From Adiantum capillus-veneris (taxonomy: Eukaryota; Streptophyta; Polypodiopsida; Polypodiales; Pteridaceae), in contig CM043964.1 in the NCBI GenBank assembly GCA_014529385.2, forward strand, positions 2,210,997 through 2,274,996: a DNA stretch of 64,000 bases. Reading direction: 5' to 3'. Position 1 is the stretch's first letter. Each line of letters opens with the position of its first letter. The notes under the pieces were generated by a model. That model searched no databases. It saw only the letters and a program-made list of their open reading frames with translations, and had not been told where the DNA came from. Made by a program: the position numbers and the translations under genes. Below, in pieces: positions 44,338 through 57,235 of this stretch.

Positions 44338-45720
44338 CTATTCAGGTATGGTTTCGACTAGGAATAGAGAAGTATCGGGTAATTCATCATCGACTCTAGT
44401 AGGGGCTTCACCATTGGGTATGCGAGACAAATGATCGGCCATGACATGTCTTTTACCAGGTCTCACCAATATCGTAAAATCAAACTCAAGGAGAATTAGC
44501 AAACATCGTGTAATTCTTCCCGTGGAACAAGGTTTATTTACGAGATACAACAAGGCTTGATGATCAACATAGAAAACAATCTTGTTGGCCAGAAGGTAGT
44601 AGCGAAATTTCTTCACTGCATAAATCATACCTAAACCTTCTCGCTCTGTAGTGGTGTAGTTTCTCTTGGCATCATTCAATTGACGACTTGCAAAGCTGAT
44701 GGGGTAGTCCAATTTATGTTCTCCTGGTTGAGCTAGAACACACCCAATAGCAAAGTTTGATGCATCAATATGCACATGGAAAATTACATTCCAATGAAGC
44801 ACTCGTAGAATAGGAGTGCTAGTCAAGGTCTTTTTCAATGACTTATAAGCATAGTCACACTCCGCAGTCCAGTGGAACTCAATAAGAAGCTTGTACAAAG
44901 GACGAGCTATCTCGGCAAAGTTTAAAATAAACCGTCGGTAATAACCAACATGGCCCATGAATCTTTGAACTCCCTTATAGTTTGTAGGTGGTGGCAATTC
45001 AGCAATGGCTTTAATTTTGCTCTCATCTGTGGAAATCCCATTTTTGGACACTATATGTCCTAAAATGACTCCATGTTTAATCCAAAATTGACATTTGAAA
45101 GGATTTAAGGAGATGTGATACAATCTGCACTTCTCAAACACTTTTCGTAAGCATGATAGATGTTCTTTCCAAGAGGAATAAACACAAAGGTCATCTAAGA
45201 AAGCTTCGCAAAAATCCCTCAAATATTCTCTAAAAGTAGTGTTTATTAATCTTTGAAAGGTAGCAGGGGCATTGGTTAAGCCAAAGGCCATAACACGGAA
45301 TGCAAACACTCCAAATTCGGTTATAAAGGCTGTTTTATCTTGGTCCTCTAGCGCAATTGTGATTTGATTGTAGCCAGAGTACCAATCTAAAAAGCTATAA
45401 GCTTCCTTCCCTGCAACTCTTTCAAGCACATGCTCCGAATATGGCAAGGGATAATGGTCCCTCCTAGTGGCGGCATTGACCTTCTTGAGATCTACGCACA
45501 CTCTGAGTTTCCCATTCTTTTTTGGCACAATCACTATTGGAGACACCCATTCTGAGTGCTCAATAGGGTATATGAATCCGCATTCCACAAGATTTTCAAT
45601 CTCTTCTTGAACAATCTTTGCATATTTAGGATTCATTGGGTAGGGTTGTTGCTGAACTGGTTTAGCCATGCTATTCATGGGGATTGTGTGTTGCACCACG
45701 GAAGGTGGAACACCTTTCAT
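44338..45720 (-). pseudogene. A reverse transcriptase and RNase H
   Basis: Open frame of 460 codons. RT: QHTIPMNSMAKP, WVSPIVIVPKKNGKLRVCVD, YSFLDWYSGYNQ, FGLTNAPATFQR and the catalytic FLDDLCVYSS. RNase H: HVHIDASNFAIG, TTEREGLGMIYAVKKF, VDHQALLYLVNKP and ADHLSRIPNGEAP. The DHQALLYLVNKP wording is shared with H. The domain block itself looks intact; it ends at a TAG where the frame continues into integrase. Confidence 0.92.
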
Positions 45721-46042
45721 ATCATGATATGTCCAAGCAAATATATCCCTGAACTCCTTGAGAAGTTATTTAAGTACACACTCCCCAGTCGCTGTTAGAT
45801 CCTGGGCAATGAAGACAGGTTTAGACTCTTCCCTGGGTCTGCTAACTCTATTTCCTTAACTATCGCTAGACCATCATAGACTCCATTGCTCCCATCGATA
45901 GGTTTTCTTTGGGCCTTTGTATACACAACCTTACGTTCCTCTGTGGTATAGGATTTGAAATGTTCAGGTGCAGGGTGTAAGTCTGTGGGGTCCTGTTGTT
46001 CTGTGGACTGTGATTTAACTTCTGATTCCTTTTGTTGTCGAG

Positions 46043-47923
46043 CTAACTCTCGATTTTTCGTCTCCTTACGGTACGACTCAACCTTGGCTTCTCTATAGCC
46101 TCTAGTTGTGCGATGTCAATGGGTTGTGGACTACACCACATAACGCTTTGAAGGTATTCACCCCAGTTATCTACCAACTTTCGATGAGCATCACATGCCC
46201 CTATATAATTAAGCCATTCTGCGGTAGATTTCTTTTTTTCAATTCTAGCACGCACATTTGCTCGATATTGTCGCCTCTTATATTTCTTACTCTTCTTGTT
46301 TAATTCTCGATTACGGTCAATTTCTAGTGAAGAATCACTAGTTGAATCACTACTTGTGTCTTCTGCTCCCTTGGATATATTATCATCTAGGTTACCACTG
46401 GGCCCTGAATGGTTTTTCCCCACATTTGCACTAAGATTTAAATCAGGTTCTTCGTCCTCAGAGTCAATTTCAACTGATGATTCTGACCCCAAATTGTGTG
46501 GGCTATAGTCTTGTGAGGCGTTACTGGTTTCAATGCCAGTCAAACTTTCATCTTGTAGATCATCAGAAGCTATATGCATTGCTTCTAGCATGTTTAAGGG
46601 TACAAGTGGTGGTATTTCATCCCCCTCAGGTGTTACCCAGGTCGTCCCCCTATTTCCCCAAGTGTCTATGGTTGCTGCTAGGTGGACCCAATCCACATTG
46701 TCTGACTCAGTCATCCCAGGTAGTACATCCATATAAGGAGAATCTTCCCCAACATCAGTGTCTGCTTTACACGTGTAACAATACTGCAATGGGGCCGAGT
46801 GAACTGTTGTGTCAGATGTATGATCAATTATAAACCTGTTTCCTAGAGGATGTGCTCGACCCGTCACAAGATCCACTCGAATGACAGAATCTTGGAACTG
46901 CAAGTAGACATGGTTTTTAGACCAGTCATGCACCATTTTTTGCTTCCCTCATGAAAGGACGTCCTAAGATCATCTCCAATGCCATAGTGTGTTTGGAGAA
47001 ATCCATAACAATAAAGGTAATCCTTAGTTTATGTCCAAAGACCTTGATCTTGAGATCTTCTAGCATCCCAGTAGGTTTAACAATAGACCCATTGGCCATC
47101 TTCACTACTATGGTTGTGGTCGCAAGGTGAGGTCTTCCCATAGTTTCCCAGCAATTTTTAGTCACAATGCTAACCCCAACGCCCCATCAAGGATTCCCTT
47201 CACAGTTAATCCCTTAGTAGTGATTGGTATGGTCGCATTGGATTCATCACCCTCAAAGTATTGTCCCAACTTGTTAACAGGTATTTCTATAACAAGGTTC
47301 TCATCTAGGTTGGGTTGTGGATCTAAGTGTTCCTCCTCTATTGGCATCTCCCCAGCTCCATCCATCTGTGCAAATTGTGGTAGCCCAAACTTCACTTCTC
47401 CATTGAGGAAGGCTCGAAGAGCTGAGACTAGCTCGGGGTCTTTATATAGTTTGGACATGATGGTGGTTCTAACTTCTGAAGACATGAAATCCATCAATTT
47501 GGCAATGTTTAACGACACCTTTTGGCCTTGAGTCTCTTGACGTGGGGAAGATGGGATCTCCAGTTCTTCGATAGGATCAGGCAGTCCCTCTGTAAACATT
47601 CTTTCCATCAAGAAGTGAGTACGCCCACTTTCCCACGACTTTAAGTCACTTTCTTCTTGGATGACACTAGGTATGTCCAAGGGTCTATGGACTTGGTGAG
47701 GTTGTTGTTGCATAGGGAACACGGTGTCTGTAATCTGGATCTTCCTAGGTGCTGGTTCTAGATCCCTTTGGGTATCTTCTACCAAACTCCTTAATTGCTT
47801 GACTCGCTCAATCTCCTCTGTAGGGTTTGGGTAAGTTCCTATCTTCTTTTTGGATCCTGGCCATTGTGGCTCATGAAGATCTTCCTTGTTGGTTTCTATG
47901 TTAGTGGTCGTTTTGGTCTCCAT
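46043..47923 (-). pseudogene. A first protease (PR1) and linker
   Basis: 47923-47162: linker and the protease start, with ILDGALGLALV in the active-site position (DGG/DSG expected in this clade). After a frameshift, 47165-46926 gives VVKMANGSIVKPTG and ILGRPFMREA, the C-terminal protease signature. 46936-46043 is a long acidic linker (HDWSKNHVYLQF, VHSAPLQYCYTC, VDWVHLAATIDTWG, Ser/Asp-rich end). The region 45721-46042, between linker and RT, is coding-like but broken. Confidence 0.8.
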
Positions 47924-48057
47924 GGTTCACCTGAATCAGAATCTTCTTCAGCGTCGTTCATATATACAGGGTCATCACCAGTCCCTATGTTGGTCTTTGA
48001 ACTGGGGTCTGACTTTGCTACTTTTTGCGATCTCTTTCTTCGTGTTTTCTTCTTTTT

Positions 48058-51050
48058 CTAAGATTGGGAAATTGATGCCATGTCTCTTTCCTCAAGAATA
48101 TAATTTTGTTTTTGGAGTATCGATCGTGTGAGTACGTTTACTGGTACCACGAGTGTACTTGGTGATGGTTCCTCAGTAACTTCAATCAAGTTTAATGGCA
48201 TGATCTTCGGTGCATTTGGATTATTTGGACATTGGGCAATCAAATGATCTATGCCACATCGATTACACATGAGTATCGGCGTTGTAGACATGCTCGCTTG
48301 ATTGGTTTGCATTAGTGTGGCGTTCTTTTGTAGCCTAATAGGACACTCGGCTACACAATGTGGACCTCCACACTCATAGCATTGAAGAGGTGGTCTCTTA
48401 GCAGTGTAGTTGATATTTTGGCCTCTTGCCGCAAGAGCAGCTACTTGATATACAGGTTTGACTTGTCCCCAATAGTCCTCCATGTAGTATTGTGGACTTT
48501 CTTCAAGCACATCCATCCCATAGGCGATATTAGTATCTATAACTTCCTCATAGCCTTCCAAAAAAGAAATAGATGACTCACAACCCACTTGATTCACATA
48601 GGTGATTCTCGGATGTGGTGGTTGCGGTCCTCGCACTGGAGGTGGTAAGGGTGTTGTTTGAACAACATTTTGGGCCCTAGGGACCATATGTTGTACTGTT
48701 TGTTCAAGAGGTGGGGCCGGCATCAATGGAGGCACTCGAGGTGTGTCTGTCCATGCTAAGGTTGGTCTATTGGCCATCGCACGCTTAAATACTATGCAAT
48801 CCTTAGCTTGATGACCATACCTCCCACATGCATTGCAGTTCCCATTGAATTTTACTCTAAAAGTAGGGTATTTACCGGTACTATGCGGTCCATAGCATAC
48901 TGAGCACCATTGTTGCTCCCTTCTTGGATACATATGACTGTTTTGCGGAGCACAATTGTCTCTAAGACTCTCTTGAATAGCCTTGGTGAGATCTGCTAAA
49001 GTCATCTCAGATACCTTTGGCTCCTTAGAAATAGGCTTTAGGGTCATTGGATGATGCTCTGATGCTTGCGAGCTAATAGATTTAGTCTCAACGAACACTC
49101 TTTCTCCTTGAATCATTAAATTATCCTCCAATTGGATCGTATTGGTGGTGACTGCTTCCCAAGTGGTGATACCTCTAATGACTAGACCATTGTAGATATC
49201 CTCATGTCGTAATCCCCTAATGAATCTATCAAGCAATTGGTTATTGTTGAAGCGCTCATTGGGATTACAACGAGAATTCAAATGCTTCAAGCGACTTATA
49301 AAGTCTCTCACCGACTCTCCTTCCTCTCGTTGGGATTTTTGGAGTTGAGAGGCTACACCCCAAAGCACTCCCTCTTGTATGTATTCTTTTAAGAACAGTC
49401 TCCTAAGATTAGGGTGAATCATTTTTTCTTCCACCCTTAGGATTCTATACCAATCCCCAGCCTTTCCACTTAAGGTTAGGCTTAAAGCATTGCTCTTATG
49501 TAGGTCATTGTGTTCTCCTAGAAAATCGCATATTTGTTCAAACACTTCGATATGCTTTCTCACATCCCCGTCTCCACTAAATTTTTGTGTGAGCTTGGCT
49601 ATTTTTACTGCCTTACTTCTAGGCTCTCTATCAGGCATGTTACACATATTCTTACCAATAGCTTGAGAAAATGTTGCCAAGTCACCTAAGTGAGCAGGCA
49701 CCGTGGGTGAAGGCGCGCCAGAGACTACATGTGGAGTAGGTATTGGCATTGGGCTTGGTGCATAGGAAGCCCTTGAGTTCCACGTTGGGTACGATGTTGT
49801 GCCATGTGGTGGTCCATAGTTCATATGAGTGGCCCTAGGCATAGCAGACATCGGATGTGACATGCTAATGCTAGCCGATATAGTCCCATGGAAATAAGAA
49901 CTTGTGTATTGTGGTTGTGGAGCATAGGTAGTTGAAACAATAGGAGGGGTAGGGACTACATGAGTACATGGACCCATAGGTGCATACGATTGGTACACAC
50001 TTGTAGGTACTATTGTTGGCATTGAGCTTCCATGTAGCGGTGCTTTACTAACAAACGAGGTTCATGGTGTGTTTCTTGGCATGCCCATCATTGAGGTAGG
50101 CATGGTATCCGTGGTGTCATCCAGGGAAAGATGAGCTAGACTTGGAAAAGTAAAGCTATCACTTGTGGGCTCAGATTGCATTGAGACCCCTGGCGAAACA
50201 ACATATGTGGGATCGATGGGACTCACTGGGGGAGTCTCCATTTGTGATAGAGTGGGTTGTTTCCCTTTGCCTGTGTCTAAAAATAGCATAGGACCCGTCG
50301 AAGGTATGTTCATTTCTCGATTTTGCCTCTCGGACTGGATAATCCTATGGATGACATTGCAGATCATGTGTTGTTGTTCCTCTAGACTAGTGGCACTAGA
50401 TGTGGATTGTACAACTTCTAACCAACCCACATGGTATGTGTAGCCCATGTATAGGTCAGTCAAAGTCTCCGTATGTAAGTCATATTCCAAATTTTCATTG
50501 AGAAATACCCCGTCCAAACTTGGTGTACTAGAGGGTTGCCGTGAGGTGGATGCAATGTTGCTTCCCGTGTTTGGACTTTTAGTCACCGCTACCTTAGAGA
50601 CGACTTTGGAAGGTGGTAGCTCGGTAGGGCCCTCATTAAATGAGGTAGGTAGAATGTCCATGTGGACACTCTGAGGGAGTGTGGGGTCTACAGGAGATGT
50701 GAATGGTGATTCTACTTCCCCACCCCCTTCATTTACTTCACTAGCCGTTCAGAGCGCGTAGCTCTACTAAAAGTTTCCATCAAACGGCTAAAAACACTAG
50801 TTCCAGGTTGTTGGGCCTAACCAGGTACGGTTTCATTTGTTCCCCCAGGGCTTTGTGTAAGATGCTCTTCCATAATATCGTAGTCAGAGGAAGAGTCGGC
50901 AGTAGCCGCTATATTTGGGTCTTGGGTTGCACTACCTTGGGTCCCCACCGAGGGCGTAGACCCTAGCGTGGAAGGATAGTGAGTACCCCCGTAAATCGAA
51001 GCACTAGCTAGTTGTTCGGACTCTAGCACATGACCAGAGCGTAGATACAT
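48058..51050 (-). pseudogene. A gag
   Basis: Likely start is the ATG at 51050 (MYLRSGHVLESEQ), sharing M-x-LRSG with H. The N-terminal part is broken by stops around 50660-50817 and a frameshift near 50050. The main frame (50022-48058, ~650 codons) has a Pro-rich lead, the Gag core (LSLTLSGKAGDWYR, LFLKEYIQEG, FISRLKHLNSRC), a zinc knuckle CNACGRYGHQAKDC and two short knuckles CYECGGPHCVAEC and CNRCGIDHLIAQC of the CX2CX3HX4C kind. Confidence 0.88.
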
Positions 51051-51080
51051 GTGCTTTGGGTGCCCTACAAGTGTCGGCAA

Positions 51081-51896
51081 GTACCCTCAAAGGTTACTTG
51101 CTTTTGTGGGTGTTTTGCACCCCGTTTTCTACTTGATTTTTTCTTGTTTTTGATGTTTTTTGAGTTTCGAAAAACGGATTGGGACGTGTGATAGCTCGAA
51201 ACGAGAGTATTGCTTAGGAGATCTAGGCGCACTTTACAGAACACTGTCTGACTATCGAAAGCTCCCAAAGTCCCTAAAACAGTCAATTTCTCCTAGTTTC
51301 TACTTGGGCACATGGCTTAAAATAGAAAATTGAAGTGTGACTTTTGGAGGGAAAGGTGAAGGCTTTGCCCCACATGATTTCTCCTTTCACTTGAGCACTA
51401 GCCTATATATAGTGAATAGCATTTACCTTATATCATAAGACCAAGACCAAGCCCAAGCCCAACCTCAAGCTCAAGCTCAAGCTCATCAACTGATCCCGAT
51501 CTACCTTTTTGGCCAAACTTAAAATATTCCCCCCTCGCATTTTTTACGTTTTCTGTCATTTTTGTTTTTTATTTTTTATTTTTTTGTGCAGAAAACAAAA
51601 TATTCTCTATTTTTTGCAGAAATCGAAATGGTTTGGCTGTGCAGAAAACGTAAAAACGAAATATTCTCTGTTTTTGTGTAGAAACGAAATGGACTAGCTG
51701 TGCAGAGAACAAAATGAACTAGCTGTGCAGAAAACGAAATGAAAAAATATTCTTTGTTTTTGTGAAGAAACCGAAAAGAGCTAATTGTGCAGAAAACGAA
51801 ATGAGCTAACCCACGACACAACACAACCTTCCTACTTAAGCTTGGTGTCTCCACAGGGCAGCACAGAGTGCTTCTTGGCGCTTGGTGCACAGCAAC
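51081..51896 (-). other. A leader with tandem repeats
   Basis: No ORF. At 51585-51815 there are about six diverged copies of a GTGCAGAAAACGAAATG unit with TATTCTCTGTTTTTGTG spacers. At about 51440-51485 there is a CAAGCC/CAAGCT hexanucleotide run. Confidence 0.7.
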
Positions 51897-51914
51897 TCCC
51901 CGGCAACGGCGCCC
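51897..51914 (-). promoter_or_regulatory. A primer-binding site, tRNA-Asp type
   Basis: The minus strand reads GGGCGCCGTTGCCGGGGA four bases inside the 5' LTR, matching the tRNA-Asp 3' end apart from the first base. Confidence 0.8.
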
Positions 51915-51918
51915 AAAA

Positions 51919-52510
51919 TGTGCGCGTCTGTCGCACGTGTCGGAGCTAGGGACTTGCTGAGCACCGTGTGCGAGCCATGAAGGCTGCAAGCACACAACTA
52001 GCAGGCCTAGCAAGCTCACAGAGAGCAGGGGTGTGTCACTCACCTCCCTGCGCTTGTCGCCGTGAAGGATTCCTCGCCGCGAAGAAGAGGGAGCCGCCGC
52101 CGTACTGCGCTCAACCGCCTCTCCGCTGTAGGTGCCATCGCAATGCTCGATCACACACACACACACACTCTCCCTCTCTCCCTCAAGCGCGCGCGCACAC
52201 ACACACACACTTGTGAGCACACAATGGAGATGGTGATGGAGATAAGGCAAGAGCACTTCTTTTATTGCACACTTAGAGAATAGGTCAATTTTAGGTTTAG
52301 GTGACTTTTATATGAGCTTGCCCCATTCACATTTGGGTGTCCATGCTTAGCCAACTAACCCTTGCGTGTTCCAGTTAGAGTGCGCCTCTCATCAGCGACC
52401 ACTCTACCCTTTTCCTATTGGACCGACAAGCCGAGTGCCTGACTCTACTATATAAATAATATGGCGTCCATCGTAGGCGATAGGGTGTCCGTGATCCATG
52501 AGGGTTAACA
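51919..52510 (-). repeat. A 5' LTR
   Basis: 592 bp, TGTGCGCGTCTGTCGC to GAGGGTTAACA; it pairs with 24506-25187. It carries a short CA run at 52193-52211. Confidence 0.93.
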
Positions 52511-52515
52511 CCAAC

Positions 52516-54034
52516 AGCTGCACAGGCAGCAGGAGAAGGAAGATATAGCTTGGATGAACGAACATTGTTGTTCATAGCCAACGGAGGCATGGGCGGGCAG
52601 AGACATGCATACAAACAAAGAGGAGCTCAAGGAGCACCTCAACAGCCTAAGGGACCCTGCTACTACAAGTGTGGTGCAGACCATTGGCTAAGAGACTGTC
52701 CTCATGATGAAATCATTAGAGTCAACGCATATTGCACCGAATGTGGAGTTAATCATTTGATTCCGGATTGCCCTAAGAAGTCAAGCAAAGGAGCAAAAAC
52801 TACCTTGAAAATGATGGAAGCAGTGCCTTCCAGTGGGGGGTCAGAAAATGAAACAATAATACCTATTCAGGCAGGACAGGAGCCCAAGCTCAAATAATGA
52901 TGAATGAACCCATAATTGAGGAGCCAAAAACCGATGCCCCAAGTTCAAAAAGGAAGAATCAGACAAGCACTTGGAAAGCTAGAAAGGCGCGTATGAAAGC
53001 TAGGAGAGAACAAGAGCAAATGGCTCTATTGGAGGAGTTGAAACACACGAAGGATATATTAGAGCGGTTAGAGGATCTAGCTAGCCTAAGCTGACACACT
53101 GCGGCAACCATAGCACCCAAGGAAATAGCAGAACCCAAAAGTGCAGGATCAAGAGGATCTGTGTTAGCAGAAAAGGTAAATGAGCAGTAAGACGCACTGT
53201 TAAAAGCCTACGAAGCCAGACTCAAAAAGAACCAAAACCCAAGAGCAAAGATGGATGACTTATCCATATGATAAAATAGAAAAACAGAGGTTGGAAATGT
53301 GTAGAAAGATGATTGAAACAGCTCAATCCTTGGTAGAAAACCCGCTTGGTAAACCTGCAAGCTGGCATGAAGTACCAACTCCAACCCCTATCAAACCAAC
53401 TTTAGAGAAACAAGTAGAAACGAAGGAAAGACTCATGAATGCCTCTCAGTCTAGGAAAGAGCCTATCATAGTGCCAAACACAACAGATGAAGCAAGTAAG
53501 GGGCTCCAGCCTAAAACATTGGTAGAAATGGGTAAGGATTGTAACGGTCTAGATGACCTGTGGAAACAAATCCGTGATGCCAACAAAGCTAATAGGGTGA
53601 GTTACCACATGAATAGCGCGAGAAAAGAGAAAAATGAGATCTTACCTCCTATTGAAGAATTCGAGGCAAGATCACAAATGAACTTTGATATACATTCACA
53701 AGGGGGAGACTAGGGATCAATTAGTTTGGGGCACAGCTAACCAGATTCGCTGAAAACTCTACCCTCTTACCTAGGAGAGTATGAAGCCAAGTCTGAGGTG
53801 AGAGCAATCCCATCTCAAAGACTTTCTTCTAACAGAGTGATGGATTCACAAGGGTTCACAAGGGTGATGGATTCACAAAGGTTGATTGAGTTATTGTCCA
53901 CCCCTGTGGCATGCACAATCACATTAGCAAAACTCCTGAGGTTATGACCAAACATGTGAACCACCGTAGGCAAATGCTTAGAAAAATGTGGAGTGAAAGA
54001 CCCCACCTCGAAGATTTAGGAAGGGATCAGAGAA
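52516..54034 (+). pseudogene. H gag, second part (nucleocapsid)
   Basis: Continues the gag frame after A is removed. It encodes LDERTLLFIANGG, then two knuckles: CYYKCGADHWLRDC (spacing slightly off) and CTECGVNHLIPDC (CX2CX3HX4C). A basic coiled region (STWKARKARMKARREQEQMA) and an acidic/charged tail follow. The frame is broken at 52897, 53094 and 53713 by stops. Confidence 0.78.
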
Positions 54035-54757
54035 TTGGACAGGCCTCAACTAAACACAAGGCCAGTACCTTTAAACAAGGTTGGAGAATATTGCGAGGGA
54101 GAAGATGGAAATACCACGCTACCAGTAGAATTCCAAGGAGTAGTTTCCAAAGCTATTCTAGACAGTGGAGTAGGAGTCGCTATTGCCATCAAAGAAATCT
54201 GGAAAAAATGGAGAAAACCGGCTTTGAGAGCTACCAGAATGAAATTGCAATTGGCAGATGGGTTCATGGAGAAGCCTTTCGGACTCTTAGAAAGAGTAAT
54301 TGTCACTTCGTGCGGAATCGAGTATGAGCATACATTTGCAATAGTTGATTTTGATAAAAAGAACAATTACGAGATCATCTTGGGAAGACCATTCATGAGA
54401 CAATTAAAGATGGTCCAGGATTGGGGTTACGACCACATATACCTCAGACATGGCGAGACTACAACCAAAATACACCTGAAAGACCATAGTTACAAAGATG
54501 TGAACCAGACACCAGTAGAAGAGTTTGATTCAGCTACATTGGCAGGGTCAGAACTCCTAGCATGGTTAGGGCAACAAAAGGAGCTATGGATGTGCGGAGC
54601 TTCATATTGTGGGAGCTTAAAAAGAGAGGAGTGCCTCTTAGAAAGAGCAATTGAGGACAAGTATTATATCTCAGAACCTTTTCCTGAAGATGCCTTGGAA
54701 CCTCTAGAATGGGAACACATACTAGCAACATTGGATGTCTGTACCATTTACAGATAG
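54035..54757 (+). pseudogene. H protease
   Basis: An open stretch of 240 codons with the aspartic-protease active site AILDSGVGVAI, MKLQLADGFMEKPFG and NNYEIILGRPFMRQL, VQDWGYDHIYL at the end. It cleaves Gag-Pol in the particle. The domain appears whole in this copy, but the upstream gag frame is broken. It overlaps the next ORF at its end. Confidence 0.85.
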
Positions 54758-55202
54758 TCCAACGAAATTTTGCGATAAGGATGGCTATGATGTGCTACCC
54801 TATTACATGGTAAGCTTTATACAAGGAGGAGATGAGATTGTGGAACCACTAGAACAAGAAGAGTTTTATAACTCCTCTGAGCATTTGGAGGTGAATAACG
54901 ATGCAGATAACGAGTGTTCAGACAACTCAAGCGAGTGTAGGGAGAAAAAAGAGAATATCAAGTTCTATGATTTTGCCAATCAGCACCCTAGACGCCAGGA
55001 ACGCTATAGGAAAAAACGAGCAAAAAACAAAATGAGAGAGAACCTGATGCCCAGGATAAAAGATAAAACTCACTATCTAATGCTTGTCAAAGCAGAGGAT
55101 TGTGTAAAAGACCAAATATCAGGAAGATTCTCGAGAGTGCGAAGGGAAAGAACACAAGAGAAAAGAAAACAGGTATGGAAAGTTAAAACAGAAACAGAAT
55201 AA
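54735..55202 (+). pseudogene. H protease-RT linker
   Basis: An acidic then very basic linker (CDKDGYDVLPYYM, QHPRRQERYRKKRAKN). The YDVLPYYMV part corresponds to the MDVLPGM region of the A linker. 55203-55474 is broken coding-like sequence. Confidence 0.6.
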
Positions 55203-55474
55203 AAAAAATCACAAAAATCAAAACAAGAAACAACAAAAGATCCAAAGTGGACCAACGTGGAGTGTAAAAAGAAATATCAAGAACTGAAACGATCATTACG
55301 AGAGGTATGGACTACTGAGGGAGATAGTGATGGTAAGGAGGAGTCAGAAAAAGAAAACATGAATGTACCATCACACTATAAAAAATTCACCATTCAGGAC
55401 AAAAAAATCATAATGACACCACCAATCAGGGAAAGAACAAACTAGGATTCTTACGATGGGAAAAAAAATACAAA

Positions 55475-55921
55475 ACGGATAGACCTCGCTGAACCAGGTG
55501 AGAAGCCTCAGCTGGTCTATATCGCAACTGATTTAGAGCCTGAAGAAGAAGAACAATTAACACAACTTCTCAAGAAGTATAAAGATGTGTTTGCATGGTC
55601 CTACAAAGACCTCAAAGGAGTTGATCCATCGATATGCCAACATACAATTCCTTTGAAATCAGATGCCAAACCCAGCAAACAACGTCCTTATACATATAAT
55701 GACACATTTGCTAAACGAATCAAAGAGGAGATTGACAACCTGATGGATGCGGAATTCATCTATGAAATCGAACATACAGATTGGGTGTCACCCATTATGG
55801 TTGTCCCCAAAAAGAACGAAAAACTGCGAGTGTGTGTGAATCTCAAAAAGGTAAATGCAGCCACCATAAGGGATAATTATCCCTTGCCGATCACAGAACA
55901 TGTACTTGAGAGGGTAGACGG
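55475..55921 (+). pseudogene. H reverse transcriptase, first part (cut by J)
   Basis: Reads IDLAEPGEKPQLVYIATDLE, YKDVFAWSYKDLKG, QHTIPLKSDAKPS, WVSPIMVVPKKNEKLRVCVN and PLPITEHVLERVD, then stops at the J insertion after GTAGACGG. It continues at 61631. Confidence 0.9.
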
Positions 55922-57062
55922 TGTCAGGAGTTTTTTGGAGCAAGGGATTGCGCATATGTACATACCCATGCATCGTGCATCAAATAAAGGATTGCCCATT
56001 TTCCTTAGCCAGGTGGTTACGTGGGGCCCACATGTGTACAGGTAGGACACCATGTACATAGTGCATCGATTTTCATCGTTACTAGTACCATTGTGTTTTT
56101 CTACAATAAGGAGGAGTTGGTAGCGCGTAAAACTTCTCGAGGAAGCTATCCGCGGGCCGACGACATGAGGTCAGCAGGTGCGTCAGATGGCATCTAGTGG
56201 CGTCAGGAGGGCGAACGAGGTCAATATTTGCACGCAGATGAGGACATATACAACGTGGGTGTTTTCTTGTGAGAGTTACGCAGAAAGGTCATCATTAGGA
56301 CCACTTTTTGGGGCCACTTCACGTGGTGGCGAGATGCATTATTGGAAAAAAAGCTGAGTGCCAGGTGTGCGAATGATGCAAAAAGGTGACAACTATGCAC
56401 TGCGAGGTCAGTTTTTGGCCTGTTCGGGGTCCGTTTGAGGTCATCTAAAAGGCCAAGGGTGCCCAACTAATAAAGCTAAGTGTGGGAACTGAAAAAACTG
56501 AGAGAAGACCAGAAAAAAACGTGGAGAAGAGAGGAGGAACAGCCGCAGGTGTGTTTTTTGGGTTTTTGGAGCCTGTTTTGGCCGTAAACTGCTCATCTGA
56601 TGTCGGATTTGAGCACTTTGACATTGTAGACTGGGGTTTTGGGCCGTTCCGGACGCGATGGCGCTGTCCATTTTGCCAAATTCCTCACTCTTTTTCTGCT
56701 GTTTTTCTGTGTAATCTTCTCCGGTGAGTGAAGCTTCTTCTCCAATTTGTGATTGTATCTGGCTTCTTTCACCCATATTGTGTGAGCTGTTTGCCCCATT
56801 GGTGTTGGCCCAAGCTCATTTGTATCTAAACATCAGAAATTCTCCTCTTTTGAGCTGAGTTTTTGGGTGTGTGTGTGTGTGTGTGTTTGTGTGGAGTGGG
56901 CAAGTGGATAGTCTCTCTCCTCTCACTCCAGAGGTGTGTTCCCTGTCTCGGCCAGGTGTGTTGTGTAAGCCGAGTGGTGCCCCATAGTGTGTGTGTGTAT
57001 CTTCCCAAGAGTGTGTGTCGGGTCGTTATAGAGGCGCTGTGTGTGTTTTCATCCCGCTCACA
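55922..57062 (+). repeat. J 5' LTR
   Basis: TGTCAGGAGTTTTTTGG to ATCCCGCTCACA. A GT run lies at 56869-56885. No difference from the 3' LTR was seen by eye. Confidence 0.95.
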
Positions 57063-57068
57063 TTCTTT

Positions 57069-57083
57069 TGGCGCCCCCACGGA
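57069..57083 (+). promoter_or_regulatory. J primer-binding site (TGGCGCC type)
   Basis: TGGCGCCCCCACGGA, six bases inside the LTR. The cognate tRNA is not certain. Confidence 0.55.
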
Positions 57084-57104
57084 GGATCTTCTTCGAGTAC
57101 CTTC

Positions 57105-57235
57105 TGCTTCGAGCTTCGAGCTTCGAGCTTCGGGATTACAGGTTGCAGGTTGCAGATTACAGGTTACAGGTTACAGGTTGTAGGAACAGGGACATGGACA
57201 GGTACAGGTGATTCACACAGGTACAGGTAGCTGGA
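57105..57235 (+). repeat. Short tandem repeats in J leader
   Basis: GAGCTTC repeated about four times (57106-57131), then about seven ACAGGTT/GCAGGTT heptamers (57138-57180) and ACAGGTACAGG units to 57235. Confidence 0.8.
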
